Shown in pieces: positions 4,906 through 6,102 of a DNA stretch of 6,102 nt. Where the stretch lies: contig WGBS01000179.1 of the NCBI GenBank assembly GCA_015494165.1, positions 1-6,102 on the forward strand. Direction: 5' to 3'. Position numbers and translations under genes: made by a program. The notes beneath the pieces were generated by a model. It ran no database searches, was not told the origin of the DNA, and saw nothing but the letters and a program-made list of their open reading frames with translations. The stretch comes from Gammaproteobacteria bacterium. GTDB lineage: Bacteria > Pseudomonadota > Gammaproteobacteria > S144-34. How positions within the stretch are numbered: the stretch's first letter is position 1; each line of letters begins with the position of its first letter.

Positions 4906-5886
4906 ATGAGTGAACTGGTCGATCCCTTTGGCAGAAAGATCCACTACCTGCGCCTGTCGGTGACGGATCGCTGCGACCTGCGCTGCCAGTACTGCATGCC
5001 GGAGGGCTTTTCCGACTTCGAGGAACCCGAGGACTGGCTGAGCTTCGAGGAGATCACCCGCGTGGTACGGGCCTTTGCCGAACTCGGCACGCACCGCATC
5101 CGCATCACCGGCGGCGAGCCGCTGGTGCGCAAGGGGATCCCCGAACTGGTGGAAGGCCTGGCAGCCCTGCCCGGCATCGATGATCTCTCCCTGTCCACCA
5201 ACGCCACGCGCCTGCGCAAGCTCGCCGGGCCGCTGCACGCCGCCGGCATCCGACGCCTCAATGTCAGCCTGGATTCCCTCGACCCCGATACCTATCGGCG
5301 CATTACGAAGGGTCGCCTGGACAAGGTGCTCGACGGCCTCATGGCGGCGAAGGCAGCGGGCTTCGCGCCCATCAAGATCAACATGGTGGTCATGAAAGGG
5401 ATCAATGACCACGAGGCCGAGGCCATGGTGGAATTCTGCATGGAGCACGGCTTCACCCTGCGCTTCATCGAGACCATGCCCGTGGGCGACACCGGGCGCG
5501 AAGCCAGCGCGCAGTACATCGGCCTCGATGTCATTCGCGCGCGCCTCGCCGAGCGCTACACGCTTACCGACGGCCACCTCTCCGGCGGCGGCCCGGCGCG
5601 CTACGTGCGCGTCAACGACAGCCCGCTGCACATCGGCTTCATCACGCCCATGTCGCAACACTTCTGCGACACCTGCAACCGCGTTCGCCTGTCCGCCGAC
5701 GGCACCCTCTACCTGTGCCTCGGCCAGGACGACCACTACGCCCTGCGTCCCCTGCTGCGCGCCGGCATCGGCGACGCCGAGCTGCGCGAACACATCGCCC
5801 ACGCCATCTCGCTGAAGCCGGAACGCCACGAGTTCCGCGAGGCCCCCGGCAAGGTGGTGCGCTTCATGTCCATGACCGGCGGCTGA
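4906..5886 (+). CDS. moaA: GTP 3',8-cyclase MoaA (molybdenum cofactor biosynthesis)
   Basis: Radical-SAM enzyme that converts GTP to 3',8-cyclo-7,8-dihydro-GTP, the first step of molybdenum cofactor synthesis, working with MoaC. At 326 residues it has the normal length. The N-terminal radical-SAM cluster motif is C-D-L-R-C-Q-Y-C with Cys23, 27 and 30. The SAM-binding T-G-G-E-P is at 68-72, and S-T-N-A-T, N-V-S-L-D-S-L and N-M-V-V-M-K-G-I-N-D follow. The second, substrate-binding [4Fe-4S] site is C-X2-C-X13-C with Cys254, 257 and 271. The essential C-terminal Gly-Gly is present (S-M-T-G-G). It has its own promoter and no other moa gene lies in the window. Codon use is less extreme than in the hvf block and matches the 3' half of the gene before it. 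Identification is firm. Confidence 0.97.
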   Translation: MSELVDPFGRKIHYLRLSVTDRCDLRCQYCMPEGFSDFEEPEDWLSFEEITRVVRAFAELGTHRIRITGGEPLVRKGIPELVEGLAALPGIDDLSLSTNATRLRKLAGPLHAAGIRRLNVSLDSLDPDTYRRITKGRLDKVLDGLMAAKAAGFAPIKINMVVMKGINDHEAEAMVEFCMEHGFTLRFIETMPVGDTGREASAQYIGLDVIRARLAERYTLTDGHLSGGGPARYVRVNDSPLHIGFITPMSQHFCDTCNRVRLSADGTLYLCLGQDDHYALRPLLRAGIGDAELREHIAHAISLKPERHEFREAPGKVVRFMSMTGG

Positions 5887-5913
5887 GCCGGCCGGGGGAC
5901 AGGGAATTTTTTT
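5876..5913 (+). terminator. Weak candidate terminator after moaA
   Basis: A small hairpin CCGGC (5876-5880) / GCCGG (5887-5891) spans the moaA stop, and seven T follow at 5907-5913. The 15-base gap between stem and T-run is too long for a standard intrinsic terminator. An alternative fold places the T-run in a loop between the G-rich stretch at 5896-5903 and CCTCCC (5915-5920). Some transcript end here is plausible, but the call is weak. Confidence 0.22.
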
Positions 5914-5956
5914 GCCTCCCATGGTCTAACTGGCGAACCCACAGGAAGTGAGCGCC

Positions 5957-6102
5957 ATGACCACAACAAAGATACGGTTTTTCCCCCTTCTGTTCCTTGT
6001 GCTCGCCTTCGCCCCCGGCGGGGCCGCGCTGGCCGCCGACTTCACCACCGTCGAACAGGTGCTCGCCGCCGACACGCCACCCGACGGCGTGGTCTTCGAG
6101 AT
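5957..6102 (+). CDS. Secreted/periplasmic protein, 3'-truncated; possibly DsrE-like
   Basis: Only the first 48 residues and a partial codon are present. They form a textbook Sec signal peptide: a short basic start (T-T-T-K-I-R), a hydrophobic core (F-F-P-L-L-F-L-V-L-A-F-A) and a cleavage site after A-L-A, about residue 26. The mature part begins A-D-F-T-T-V-E-Q-V-L and reaches D-G-V-V-F-E, which reminds me of periplasmic DsrE/sulfur-relay-like proteins whose first strand reads similarly; this is a weak impression. AGGAAG (5943-5948) serves as ribosome site, 8 bases before the ATG; the in-frame GTG at 5948 would overlap that site and is less likely. It follows moaA by 70 bases and probably has separate expression. 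Confidence 0.75.
   Translation, partial: MTTTKIRFFPLLFLVLAFAPGGAALAADFTTVEQVLAADTPPDGVVFE

Noticed and set aside
4843..5922. Minus-strand frame of 359 codons opposite moaA
   Set aside because: MoaA is unambiguous on the plus strand with both cluster motifs. The antisense frame is a compositional shadow.
5912..5935. TTGCCT as -35 of a promoter for the last gene
   Set aside because: No acceptable -10 box is found at 16-18 bases from it.

Overview
The window looks like chromosomal DNA from a GC-rich proteobacterium, most likely a gammaproteobacterium. The reasons are the nth-DUF1841 pairing, the HvfABC-type RiPP cassette and the style of the MoaA protein. All supported genes lie on the + strand and are packed tightly. 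No tRNA, rRNA, CRISPR array, insertion sequence or phage gene was seen.

Layout. Positions 1-616 hold endonuclease III (nth), missing only about its first 20 residues. A DUF1841 gene follows at 625-1089. A 96-base gap with two inverted repeats and a possible ECF-type promoter leads into a three-gene cassette. It encodes a secreted Cys-repeat precursor peptide (HvfA-like, 1186-1620), a DUF692/MNIO multinuclear iron oxidase (HvfB-like, 1617-2489) and a DUF2063 partner protein (HvfC-like, 2482-3252). These genes overlap by 4 and 8 bases, so they are almost certainly co-translated. Seven bases later comes a membrane-anchored, stand-alone FMN/3Fe-4S glutamate-synthase-domain protein (3260-4759). 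A 146-base regulatory gap with a perfect TATAAT box leads to moaA (4906-5886), the radical-SAM enzyme of molybdenum cofactor synthesis. The last gene starts at 5957 with a clear signal peptide and runs off the window.

How the genes work together. In characterised HvfABC-type systems the MNIO enzyme and its DUF2063 partner bind the precursor peptide and oxidise the cysteines of its EGKCG-type motifs to copper-binding heterocycle/thioamide groups; the peptide is then exported. Here the precursor has six cysteines, all in EGxC motifs. Four are the variant EGxCAG and two are the canonical EG(R/K)CG, which makes it the most interesting peptide in the window.

A second notable signal is an abrupt change of base composition and codon use inside the FMN/glutamate-synthase gene near position 4000-4040. 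Upstream, about 2% of codons in that gene end in A/T and Leu is mostly CTC. Downstream, about 12% end in A/T and Leu is mostly CTG. The nth-DUF1841-hvf block matches the upstream style and moaA the downstream style. The reading frame is intact. The window may therefore be a recombination joint or a chimeric assembly of two related genomes, and synteny across position 4020 should be treated with caution.
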